A stretch of 8,656 bases of DNA from Flavobacteriaceae bacterium (GTDB lineage: Bacteria > Bacteroidota > Bacteroidia > Flavobacteriales > Flavobacteriaceae). A program made the position numbers and the translations under genes. This document shows positions 1 through 6,720 of the stretch, in pieces. The notes under the pieces were generated by a model. That model worked only from the letters and a program-made list of their open reading frames with translations, had not been told where the DNA came from and ran no database searches. Numbering within the stretch: position 1 is the first letter of the stretch; each line of letters starts with the position of its first letter. The stretch spans positions 1-8,656 of the forward strand of contig CANJDA010000090.1 in the NCBI GenBank assembly GCA_947472705.1, written 5' to 3'.

Positions 1-30
1 ACTTTTCCAGTATTTTTTGTTCGATGACAT
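1..30 (-). CDS. actB: ActB-type subunit of alternative complex III, N-terminal fragment (10 codons, runs off left edge)
   Basis: An ATG at 30-28 on the minus strand opens a frame reading MSSNKKYWKS up to the window edge with no stop. I recognise this as the usual beginning of the Bacteroidota ActB-like protein, the large iron-sulfur/molybdopterin-oxidoreductase-like subunit of alternative complex III. In this family a conserved N-terminal stretch including a YWKS motif precedes an unusually internal Tat signal. The gene follows the ActA-type cytochrome after a 32-base gap on the same strand, which is the known actA-actB order. Only ten codons are visible, so the identification rests on this short motif plus gene order. 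The iron-sulfur and Tat regions lie outside the window. Confidence 0.72.
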   Translation of the reverse strand, partial: MSSNKKYWKS

Positions 31-62
31 CGTATATAAATATTAGCTTCTTAATAATTTTA

Positions 63-1412
63 TTAGTAGTGACACTTACCACACTCTAAACCTCCCATTT
101 GTGCTGCAGTTAATTTGTCTACACCATATTTTTTAGAAAGTTCTTCGTGAATTTTTGTGTAATAGGCATTGCCTTCCATCTTAACATCGGTCTCACGGTG
201 ACATTTAATACACCAACCCATTGTTAATGGAGCAAATTGCTTTTGGATTTCATAAGTTTGAACTGGTCCGTGACATTTTTGACACTCAATACCCGCAACA
301 GTAACGTGTTGTGAGTGATTAAAGTAGGCAAAATCAGGAAGGTTGTGAATACGTACCCATTTTACTGGATGCGTTTTACCTGTATATTTCATGGTAGTTT
401 TATCCCAACCTACAGCATCATACAATTTTTGGATTTGAGCATCATAGAACCCTTTTGAATGTTCTGGAGTAGCTGTAGTATCAGATACTTCGGATATATT
501 TTTGTGACAGTTCATACAAACATTCAATGAAGGAATTCCTGCGTTTTTACTAACTCTGGCAGCAGAGTGACAGTATTTACAATCAATACCATTGCTACCA
601 GCGTGAATTCTGTGAGAATAGTGAATTGGCTGAATTGGTTCATAATCTTGATCAACACCTACTTGCATCATCCATCCGTATACAAAAAATCCACTTGCTA
701 ATAATAAGAAAACAGATGATACAAAAACCAAAAATTGATTTTGAGCAAATGCTTTCCATATTGGCAATCTTGCTTCACTTGCTTCTACCTCAATACCGTT
801 TGCTTTAGCTACTTTGGTTAATACATTATTCACAAAGAACAACATGATTACCAACATTAATAACACTAAAGATAATGCTCCAAGAATTACTTCGTTAGAA
901 ATTCCGCTATCACTTCCTTGAGTTCCTGGAGGTCCTGCAGTAGTAGTTGTTTTTGGCTCTTCTTTTGGTGTATCAGTATAAGCCAAGATATTATCAACAT
1001 CTTGTTTTGACAACTGAGGAAAAGCAGTCATTACTGACTTATTGTTTTCATTAAACAATTTAACCGCATCAGGATCACCAGCTTTTATTAAAGCTGAACT
1101 ATTAGCTATCCAGCCATAGAACCAGTCTTTTGCATGACGTCCTGACACACCTCTTAATGCAGGCCCCGTCATTTTCTTATCCAAGTTATGACAAGCTGCA
1201 CAATTAGTATTAAACAAAGTTTTTCCTGCTGCTGCATCACCCCCTCCTGTTGCAGCTGGTGCAGCCGGAGCAGCAGTTGCTGTAGCAGGTGTAGCCGCCG
1301 GAGCAGCTGGAGTAGCAGTTTGAGATAATGAAGTTAAGGAGAATGTTAGCGAAAGCGCTAAACCTAAGAGTATTTTCCTTGAAATCGAATTATGGTTACC
1401 CACCTTTTTCAT
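63..1412 (-). CDS. actA: ActA-type multiheme cytochrome c of alternative complex III, with an N-terminal monoheme domain
   Basis: This 449-residue membrane-bound, periplasm-facing cytochrome c belongs to alternative complex III, which oxidises quinol and passes electrons to cytochrome c or a terminal oxidase. There is a signal peptide (about residues 12-30), then a Pro/Ala-rich linker (32-55), then a class I-like monoheme domain with CAACH at 71-75 and a likely distal Met ligand at 128. Two hydrophobic helices follow (about 174-197 and 227-249). The C-terminal half carries five more CXXCH sites, starting at residues 278, 299, 377, 401 and 444, the last almost at the C-terminus. Five hemes after a membrane anchor is the ActA pattern. 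The extra N-terminal heme domain resembles what is elsewhere a separate monoheme subunit. The start at 1412 gives a good signal peptide, with no clear Shine-Dalgarno. An actB start follows 32 bases downstream. Confidence 0.88.
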   Translation of the reverse strand: MKKVGNHNSISRKILLGLALSLTFSLTSLSQTATPAAPAATPATATAAPAAPAATGGGDAAAGKTLFNTNCAACHNLDKKMTGPALRGVSGRHAKDWFYGWIANSSALIKAGDPDAVKLFNENNKSVMTAFPQLSKQDVDNILAYTDTPKEEPKTTTTAGPPGTQGSDSGISNEVILGALSLVLLMLVIMLFFVNNVLTKVAKANGIEVEASEARLPIWKAFAQNQFLVFVSSVFLLLASGFFVYGWMMQVGVDQDYEPIQPIHYSHRIHAGSNGIDCKYCHSAARVSKNAGIPSLNVCMNCHKNISEVSDTTATPEHSKGFYDAQIQKLYDAVGWDKTTMKYTGKTHPVKWVRIHNLPDFAYFNHSQHVTVAGIECQKCHGPVQTYEIQKQFAPLTMGWCIKCHRETDVKMEGNAYYTKIHEELSKKYGVDKLTAAQMGGLECGKCHY

Positions 1413-1499
1413 ATAGTATAATGATTATCGACTAATGTTGGCGCTAATTTTCCTGAGTATAAAATCAGTTCAAAATCTGCACTTTATTAAAAACTTGCG

Positions 1500-1529
1500 C
1501 AAAAATACGACTTATGAACTATTCTCAAA
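1500..1529 (-). promoter_or_regulatory. Bacteroidota-type promoter for the act operon
   Basis: On the minus strand, TTTG (1529-1526), an 18-base gap and TATTTTTG (1507-1500) match the Bacteroidota housekeeping promoter pattern of a -33 TTTG and a -7 TAnnTTTG. Transcription would begin near 1495, leaving a leader of about 80 bases before the cytochrome start codon at 1412. I saw no convincing regulatory structure in that leader. The call is by consensus match and spacing only. Confidence 0.6.
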
Positions 1530-1583
1530 ACCTTAAATATATCTTAAATTCAATTTATATTAATTCTAAATAATGATTTTCCT

Positions 1584-1612
1584 TTTGTTTGATTTAATAT
1601 GTTTTACATTTG
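1584..1612 (+). promoter_or_regulatory. Bacteroidota-type promoter for the SPOR-domain gene
   Basis: TTTG at 1584-1587, a 17-base gap and TACATTTG at 1605-1612 match the -33/-7 consensus of Bacteroidota. Transcription would start near 1617-1619, about 12-14 bases before the ATG at 1631. The very short leader supports 1631 as the true start codon and rules out a TTG at 1610, which lies within the -7 element. The promoter is divergent from the act promoter about 55 bases away. Confidence 0.65.
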
Positions 1613-1630
1613 CATAAAAATCAAACTCTT

Positions 1631-2020
1631 ATGAAATTTTCTTTAAAAAATACTGCTTTTTATAGTCTTGCCTTTGCCTTCTTTTTAACACAAAAAATAG
1701 TAGCTCAAGACGAAAAAGTAAATGTAACACAAGATCCAAAGTTTGAACAACTTTTAAATGATAAAAGAAAAATAAACAGTTCTATTACTATCAACGACCG
1801 TTATAAAATTCAGATTTTCAACGGAGAAAGTGAAGCTTCAAAAAAAATATTGATGGATTTCAAAAAAGATAATAAAGATATGGACGCTACAATTGTATTC
1901 AGCACCCCTTTATATAAGGTATGGGTTGGCAATTTTAAAACGCGTATTGAAGCCGAAAAAAAATTAAATGATTTGAAGAAAAAATATCCGAATTCATTTT
2001 TAATTAAACCTAATAAATAA
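1631..2020 (+). CDS. Secreted SPOR-domain protein (129 aa)
   Basis: A small exported protein with an N-terminal signal peptide (hydrophobic residues about 9-24) that probably ends at ...IVAQ, giving cleavage around residue 25. There is no lipobox cysteine. A short linker leads to a C-terminal SPOR domain (about 55-127), seen as the pattern YKIQIFNG, then a helix, then YKVWVGNF and KTRIEAEKKLNDLKKKYP, ending in a beta strand (SFLIKP). SPOR domains are known to bind peptidoglycan glycan strands lacking stem peptides, often at division sites. Here the domain is almost the whole mature protein and has no transmembrane anchor, so it is probably a soluble periplasmic protein. I chose the ATG at 1631 because it places the signal peptide at the terminus and follows a matched promoter. 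It converges on infB. Its specific role is unknown. Confidence 0.83.
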   Translation: MKFSLKNTAFYSLAFAFFLTQKIVAQDEKVNVTQDPKFEQLLNDKRKINSSITINDRYKIQIFNGESEASKKILMDFKKDNKDMDATIVFSTPLYKVWVGNFKTRIEAEKKLNDLKKKYPNSFLIKPNK

Positions 2021-2050
2021 AAAAGCCCCAAATTATTCGGGGCTTTTTTT
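2019..2050. terminator. Bidirectional intrinsic terminator between the SPOR gene and infB
   Basis: GCCCC (2025-2029) pairs with GGGGC (2039-2043) around a nine-base loop. On the plus strand the stem is followed by seven T (2044-2050). On the minus strand the A-run ending at 2024 supplies the T-tract. It lies 4 bases after the SPOR stop and about 15 bases after the infB stop, so it most likely ends both convergent transcripts. Confidence 0.9.
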
Positions 2051-2057
2051 ATTCTTA

Positions 2058-4793
2058 TTATTTCAACTTTTTCTTCACTTCCACTTCTTGGAAGGCTTCT
2101 ATTAAATCGAGTTGCTCAATATCGTTGTAGTTTTTAATTTGCATACCACAATCATATCCTTTTGACACTTCTTTTACGTCGTCTTTAAATCGTTTTAAAG
2201 TTGCCAATTCACCTGTGAAAATCACAACGCCTTCACGAATTAAACGTATTTTAGAGTTTCTGAATATTTTACCATCGGTAACCATACATCCAGCAATAGA
2301 ACCTACTTTAGACACTTTGAAAATCTCACGAATTTCTGCTGTACCTGTAATTTCTTCTTTCATTTCTGGAGAAAGCATTCCTTCCATTGCATCTTTCAAG
2401 TCATTAATTGCATCATAGATGATAGAATAACTTCTGATATCGATTTCTTCTTTTTGTGCAATTTGACGTGCATTTCCTGCAGGACGAACATTAAATCCAA
2501 TGATGATAGCATCTGAAGCAGAAGCTAACATTACATCGGTTTCAGTAATAGCTCCAACCCCTTTATGGATGATATTAATTTGAATTTCTTCAGTAGATAA
2601 TTTGGTGAATTCACTCGATAAGGCTTCCACAGAACCATCCACATCTCCTTTAAGGATAATGTTCAATTCTTTAAATTGACCTAAAGCAATACGACGACCA
2701 ATTTCTGCTAATGTAATATGACGTTGTGTTCTTACGGTTTGTTCACGCATTAACTGAAGACGTTTGGTTGCAATTTGCTTGGCTTCTCTTTCATCTTCAA
2801 ACACATTAAATTTATCACCAGCAGTTGGAGCACCATCCAAACCTAAAATAGATATTGGTGTTGATGGACCAGCTTCTTTCACACTATGACCTCTTTCATC
2901 GTGCATCGCTTTTACTTTCCCGTGATTTTTTCCAGCCAATACATAATCCCCTACTTTTAAAGTTCCCGATTGTACCAATATTGTAGATACATATCCTCTT
3001 CCTTTATCAAGTTGTGCTTCTACAACAGTTCCAACAGCAGGTTTGTTTGGATTTGCTTTTAAATCTAATATTTCGGCTTCAAGCAAAACTTTTTCCAATA
3101 ATTCTTTAACCCCAGTTCCTTTTTTTGCAGAAATATCATGGGATTGGTATTTACCACCCCAATCTTCTACTAATAAATTCATGGCCGCTAATTTTTCCTT
3201 TATTTTTTCAGGATTAGCGCCTTGCTTATCTATTTTATTGATAGCAAAAATCATAGGAACCCCAGCTGCTTGCGCGTGACTGATAGCTTCTTTGGTTTGT
3301 GGCATGATGTCATCATCGGCAGCAACCACAATAATAGCAATATCGGTCACTTGAGCCCCACGAGCACGCATAGCGGTAAACGCTTCGTGACCTGGTGTAT
3401 CAAGGAAAGTTATTTTTTGTCCCCCTTCAAGAGTTACGGCATATGCACCAATGTGTTGTGTAATTCCTCCAGATTCTCCTGCGATTACATTTTCATTACG
3501 GATATAATCTAGTAAGGATGTTTTACCGTGATCAACGTGACCCATTACGGTTACAATTGGAGCACGACTAACCAAATCTTCTGCTCTATCTTCAACAACT
3601 TCTAAAGTTTCTTCAATATCGGTTGTAATAAATTCTACTTCATAACCAAATTCGTCAGCAACAATAGATAGTGTTTCAGCATCTAAACGTTGGTTCATGG
3701 TAACCATGATTCCTAAAGACATACAAGTTCCAATTACTTTGGTAATCGGCACATCCATCATGGTTGCAATTTCACCAACTGTAACAAACTCAGTTACTTT
3801 GATGGTTTTGCTTCCTTCTTCAAGAGCCTGCATTTCATCCTCTGTTCTTTGACGGTGAGAATCACGCTTGTCTCTTCTGTATTTTGCAGCCTTAGATTTG
3901 TTTCCTTTTCCTTGTAAACGTTCAAGCGTTTCTTTGATTTGGTTTTTTACTTCTTCTTCTGTTGGCTCAACTTTTTGAACTATAGCAGGGCGAGCTCCTT
4001 TTTGGAATCCTCCTGGTTTATTTCCAAATTTATTAGCCCCTCCGCCACCTTGAGTATTTCCTCCTCCGCTTGTAATAGCTGGTTTATCTCCTGGTTTTGG
4101 TGGTATTCTTTTTCTTTTATTTTTATTAGCTGCATTTTGTGCTGCTTGTGCTGCCGTTTGACCAGTAGCAGGAGTTGCAGGTTTATTAGCATCCTTTTTA
4201 AACTCCTCTTTCTTCTTTTTAGGTTTGTTAAATTGCGATAAATCTATTACTTGCCCTGTAAGTGTTGCTCCTGATAATTTTTGGTATTGTGTAGTTATCG
4301 TTTCATCAACAGGTTCTTCAACTGGTGCGACAGTTTTTTCTGCTTTTATTGGTTTTGTTTCAGCAACTACTGGAATCTCGGCTACTTCTGGTTGCTTTTC
4401 AATGGCAATTTTTGGAGCTGCCACAGGGGTTTTTGGCTCTAAATCAATTTTACCTACTTGTTTCGGACCCGTAACTACTGCTTTCGCTTTTATTAGCTCT
4501 AACTTTTGGCGCTCTTCATCATGCTTGCGCTTGTCTTCAATTTCTTTTTCTCTCTCCAATCGAAGCGCTTCTTTTTCTTTTTTTATTTCTTCACTTACGC
4601 CTTTAGAAGCTTCTTTGTTTCCTTTGTCTCCAGCAAATTGTCCACAAAGAATATTGTATACATCATCGGAAATTTTAGTGTTAGGACTTGCTTCAATAGC
4701 AATTCCTTTATCTTTAAGATAATCCACAGCTCTTTCCAAAGAAATATTTAATTCCCTTAAAACTTTATTAATTCTAATATTTCCTTCAGACAT
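2058..4793 (-). CDS. infB: Translation initiation factor IF-2
   Basis: This 911-residue cytoplasmic GTPase brings formyl-Met-tRNA to the 30S subunit and promotes 50S joining. An IF2 N-terminal winged domain (about 1-56) precedes a long linker (about 57-325). The linker holds a charged coiled-coil segment (about 65-105), Ala/Pro/Val-rich stretches, and a basic Gly/Asn-rich segment (about 222-270). A second IF2_N-like domain spans about 330-390. The GTPase domain shows G1 GHVDHGKT (418-425), G2 GGITQHIG (442-449), G3 DTPGH (465-469), G4 NKID (519-522) and G5 SAKKG (555-559). Domains II, III (with GDVDGSVEAL near 716) and IV (fMet-tRNA binding, to the C-terminus) follow. All key residues are present and the length is normal for Bacteroidota. 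It is the last gene of the rimP-nusA-infB operon, 38 bases after nusA. Confidence 0.98.
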   Translation of the reverse strand: MSEGNIRINKVLRELNISLERAVDYLKDKGIAIEASPNTKISDDVYNILCGQFAGDKGNKEASKGVSEEIKKEKEALRLEREKEIEDKRKHDEERQKLELIKAKAVVTGPKQVGKIDLEPKTPVAAPKIAIEKQPEVAEIPVVAETKPIKAEKTVAPVEEPVDETITTQYQKLSGATLTGQVIDLSQFNKPKKKKEEFKKDANKPATPATGQTAAQAAQNAANKNKRKRIPPKPGDKPAITSGGGNTQGGGGANKFGNKPGGFQKGARPAIVQKVEPTEEEVKNQIKETLERLQGKGNKSKAAKYRRDKRDSHRQRTEDEMQALEEGSKTIKVTEFVTVGEIATMMDVPITKVIGTCMSLGIMVTMNQRLDAETLSIVADEFGYEVEFITTDIEETLEVVEDRAEDLVSRAPIVTVMGHVDHGKTSLLDYIRNENVIAGESGGITQHIGAYAVTLEGGQKITFLDTPGHEAFTAMRARGAQVTDIAIIVVAADDDIMPQTKEAISHAQAAGVPMIFAINKIDKQGANPEKIKEKLAAMNLLVEDWGGKYQSHDISAKKGTGVKELLEKVLLEAEILDLKANPNKPAVGTVVEAQLDKGRGYVSTILVQSGTLKVGDYVLAGKNHGKVKAMHDERGHSVKEAGPSTPISILGLDGAPTAGDKFNVFEDEREAKQIATKRLQLMREQTVRTQRHITLAEIGRRIALGQFKELNIILKGDVDGSVEALSSEFTKLSTEEIQINIIHKGVGAITETDVMLASASDAIIIGFNVRPAGNARQIAQKEEIDIRSYSIIYDAINDLKDAMEGMLSPEMKEEITGTAEIREIFKVSKVGSIAGCMVTDGKIFRNSKIRLIREGVVIFTGELATLKRFKDDVKEVSKGYDCGMQIKNYNDIEQLDLIEAFQEVEVKKKLK

Positions 4794-4831
4794 AAAATCT
4801 TTTTAATGTTAGCTAATTTTGGGCGAAAGAA

Positions 4832-6073
4832 TTAGTCCTCAAACTCTTCTTTCAATATTTTTATTACTTCTAAAATAGTTTCTTCTTCTAAATCGGTTCT
4901 TCTTACTAAGTCAGCAACATCTTGGTTTAGAATACTTCTTGCTGTATCCAATCCGATTTTTGCGAATTCATCGATAACCCATCCATCGATTTCATCTGAG
5001 AACTCAGTTAATTCAACATCGTCTTCTTCAGCCGTAATTCCTTCGCGGATAACATCTAATTCATAACCGGTTAGTAAACCTGCCAATTTGATATTGTGCC
5101 CGCCACGACCAATAGCTTTAGAAACTTCTTCTAATTTCAAGAATACTTCGGCTCTTTTTTTCTCTTCATCAATTTTTACCGAAGATACTTTAGCAGGGCT
5201 TAATGCTCTTGTAATTAACAGTGAGGAATTGGTTGTATAATTGATAACGTCAATATTTTCGTTTCCTAACTCACGAACGATACCGTGTATACGTGAACCT
5301 TTCATCCCTACACAAGCTCCAACTGGATCTATTCTGTCATCATAAGAATCAACAGCTACTTTTGCTTTTTCGCCAGGAATTCTTACTACTTTTTTAATCA
5401 TAATTAAACCATCAAATACTTCTGGAATTTCTTGTTCAAATAATTTTTCCAAAAATTTATCCGCCGTTCTCGACATGATGATTTGAGGTTTGTTTCCTTT
5501 CAACTCAACACTTTCAATGATTCCACGTACATTGTCTCCTTTACGGAAGAAATCAGATGGAATTTGTTTTTCTTTTGGCAATACAATTTCATTTCCTTCA
5601 TCATCTACCAAAATTACAACTCTTGGTCGTACATGGTGCACTTCGGCAGTATAAATTTCGCCAATTAAGTCTTTAAATTGTTTGTAAAGATTGGTATTAT
5701 CGTGTTCATGAATTTTAGAAATCAAATTTTGACGCAATGCCAAAATCGCTCTTCTTCCTAAATCAATCAATTTTACTTCTTCCGAAACATCTTCTCCAAC
5801 TTCAAAATCAGGTTCAATTTTTCTTGCAGCAGACAATTCAATTTCTTGGTTTTCATCTTCTACTTCTCCATCAGCTACCACCACACGGTTTCTCCATATT
5901 TCCATATCTCCTTTATCCGGATTGATAATGATGTCAAAATTATCATCTGAACCGTATTTCTTTTTTAATGCGTTTCTAAACACATCCTCCAAAATCGCCA
6001 TAAGCGTTACTCGATCAATAAGTTTATCATCTTTAAACTCTGAAAATGATTCGATTAATGCAATATTCTCCAT
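4832..6073 (-). CDS. nusA: Transcription termination/antitermination factor NusA
   Basis: This 413-residue protein binds RNA polymerase and RNA and modulates pausing, termination and antitermination. Visible domains are an N-terminal polymerase-binding domain (about 1-125, beginning MENIALIESFSEF, with the conserved helix around LGRRAILALRQ at 105-115), an S1 domain (about 134-201), KH1 (about 204-280, motif GMKGSRI at 256-262) and KH2 (about 285-345, motif GRGGHNI at 322-328). The C-terminal 60 residues are acidic and contain one helix-hairpin-helix-like unit (about 365-410). That resembles a single copy of the acidic repeat present twice in E. coli NusA and absent from B. subtilis NusA. The start lies 9 bases after the rimP stop, and infB follows 38 bases downstream, so the three genes are surely cotranscribed. 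Confidence 0.97.
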   Translation of the reverse strand: MENIALIESFSEFKDDKLIDRVTLMAILEDVFRNALKKKYGSDDNFDIIINPDKGDMEIWRNRVVVADGEVEDENQEIELSAARKIEPDFEVGEDVSEEVKLIDLGRRAILALRQNLISKIHEHDNTNLYKQFKDLIGEIYTAEVHHVRPRVVILVDDEGNEIVLPKEKQIPSDFFRKGDNVRGIIESVELKGNKPQIIMSRTADKFLEKLFEQEIPEVFDGLIMIKKVVRIPGEKAKVAVDSYDDRIDPVGACVGMKGSRIHGIVRELGNENIDVINYTTNSSLLITRALSPAKVSSVKIDEEKKRAEVFLKLEEVSKAIGRGGHNIKLAGLLTGYELDVIREGITAEEDDVELTEFSDEIDGWVIDEFAKIGLDTARSILNQDVADLVRRTDLEEETILEVIKILKEEFED

Positions 6074-6082
6074 GTCAAAATT

Positions 6083-6550
6083 TTAATTAAATATTATTGT
6101 AACAATTGCTTCTTTTATCTCTGAATAAGGAATTTCAAGTTTATGTTCAACTGTTTCTTTTCCTTTTCCTATTTTTTTTGGTTCTCTTGCTGTCCAAGAA
6201 AGTGTGATACTTTCATCAGTAGCTTGCTCTAACTTTGCTTCTATAGTTTCAGCATTAGTCTTTACTCTTAATGTCCTTCCAATATTTTTTTTATACTGCC
6301 GAACTAATTTTAATGGTGTTGAAACGCCAGCTGAAGCTACTTCTAATGAAAAATCTTGTTCTTCACGATCTAAATTATTTTCGATTAGTCGACTGATTTC
6401 GATGCAATCCTGCAAATTTACACCATTATCTCCATCCAAAGTTACCGTAATTTTATAACTCTCTGAAATACTTAAATCTACAAGAAACAAGGAAGGATTT
6501 TCCAACAATCCTTCTTCCAACAAATTTGTAACTTTCTCTTTAAATATCAT
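6083..6550 (-). CDS. rimP: Ribosome maturation factor RimP
   Basis: This 155-residue protein is needed for maturation of the 30S ribosomal subunit. The N-terminal alpha/beta domain (about 1-80) shows the segments VTLDGDNGVNLQDCIEISR (36-54) and LEVASAGVSTPLK (69-81), the latter being the family's LEVSSPG-like motif. The C-terminal SH3-like domain (about 85-155) ends in IPYSEIKEAIVTIIF. I chose the ATG at 6550 because family members begin with a short residue-plus-FKEKV stretch. An in-frame ATG at 6586 would add 12 residues, but these are encoded by the leader hairpin. It is first in the operon with nusA (9-base gap) and infB. No initiator tRNA-Met gene precedes it here, unlike the enterobacterial metY-rimP arrangement. 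Confidence 0.93.
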   Translation of the reverse strand: MIFKEKVTNLLEEGLLENPSLFLVDLSISESYKITVTLDGDNGVNLQDCIEISRLIENNLDREEQDFSLEVASAGVSTPLKLVRQYKKNIGRTLRVKTNAETIEAKLEQATDESITLSWTAREPKKIGKGKETVEHKLEIPYSEIKEAIVTIIFN

Positions 6551-6558
6551 AGTTGTAT

Positions 6559-6584
6559 AAAAAGAGGGAAGCATTGCTTCCCTC
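6559..6584 (-). promoter_or_regulatory. Terminator-like hairpin in the rimP-nusA-infB leader (possible attenuator)
   Basis: GAGGGAAGC (6564-6572) and GCTTCCCTC (6576-6584) form a perfect 9-bp stem with a 3-base loop. On the minus strand, in the direction of transcription, it is followed at once by TTTTT (6563-6559), then ATAC, and the rimP ATG nine bases later. That is the form of an intrinsic terminator, but it sits between the predicted promoter and the first gene. It could attenuate the operon, perhaps in response to NusA, or it could influence rimP translation. The structure is directly visible. The function is inferred. Confidence 0.55.
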
Positions 6585-6615
6585 ATTATTTAGTTTTGAA
6601 TGGTAAATAACGGTG

Positions 6616-6643
6616 CAAATATAGTTATTTTTTATAAATCAAA
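6616..6643 (-). promoter_or_regulatory. Bacteroidota-type promoter for rimP-nusA-infB
   Basis: On the minus strand, TTTG (6643-6640), a 16-base gap and TATATTTG (6623-6616) fit the -33/-7 pattern, with spacing one base shorter than the usual range. Transcription would start around 6610, giving a leader of about 60 bases that contains the hairpin at 6564-6584. Confidence 0.58.
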
Positions 6644-6647
6644 ATCA

Positions 6648-6677
6648 TTGTAGAATCAAAAAAAAATAATACCTTTA
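6648..6677 (+). promoter_or_regulatory. Weak candidate promoter for the universal stress gene
   Basis: TTG (6648-6650), a 19-base gap and TACCTTTA (6670-6677) match the Bacteroidota pattern at all but the last base of the -7 element. A rival -7 candidate, TACATTTT (6708-6715), lies only six bases before the ATG and has no well-spaced upstream element. Neither is strong, so the gene may use another sigma factor or an activator. Confidence 0.33.
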
Positions 6678-6720
6678 TTGTGTTAAATATTTATACAATC
6701 CAAAATTTACATTTTATATT

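Noticed and set aside
1610..1630. Upstream TTG start adding seven residues to the SPOR protein
   Set aside because: The TTG forms part of the predicted -7 promoter element, and the added residues would precede a well-formed signal peptide starting at the ATG at 1631.
1810..2031. A 73-codon minus-strand frame over the SPOR gene
   Set aside because: It overlaps the shared terminator and is the antisense of a recognisable SPOR domain.
3939..4241. A 100-codon plus-strand frame rich in Phe and Ser, and an overlapping 70-codon minus-strand frame at 3980-4192
   Set aside because: Both are shadows of the basic, Gly/Asn-rich linker of infB. Their composition simply mirrors that repeat-like coding sequence.
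4225..4722. A 165-codon open frame on the plus strand
   Set aside because: It lies wholly antisense to the linker region of infB, whose low-complexity Lys/Glu/Ala/Pro codons leave few stops in this frame. The predicted protein is low-complexity, with no domain and no promoter.
6551..6720. Search for an initiator tRNA-Met gene before rimP, as in the enterobacterial metY-rimP-nusA operon
   Set aside because: No cloverleaf can be formed. The space contains only the predicted promoters and the leader hairpin.
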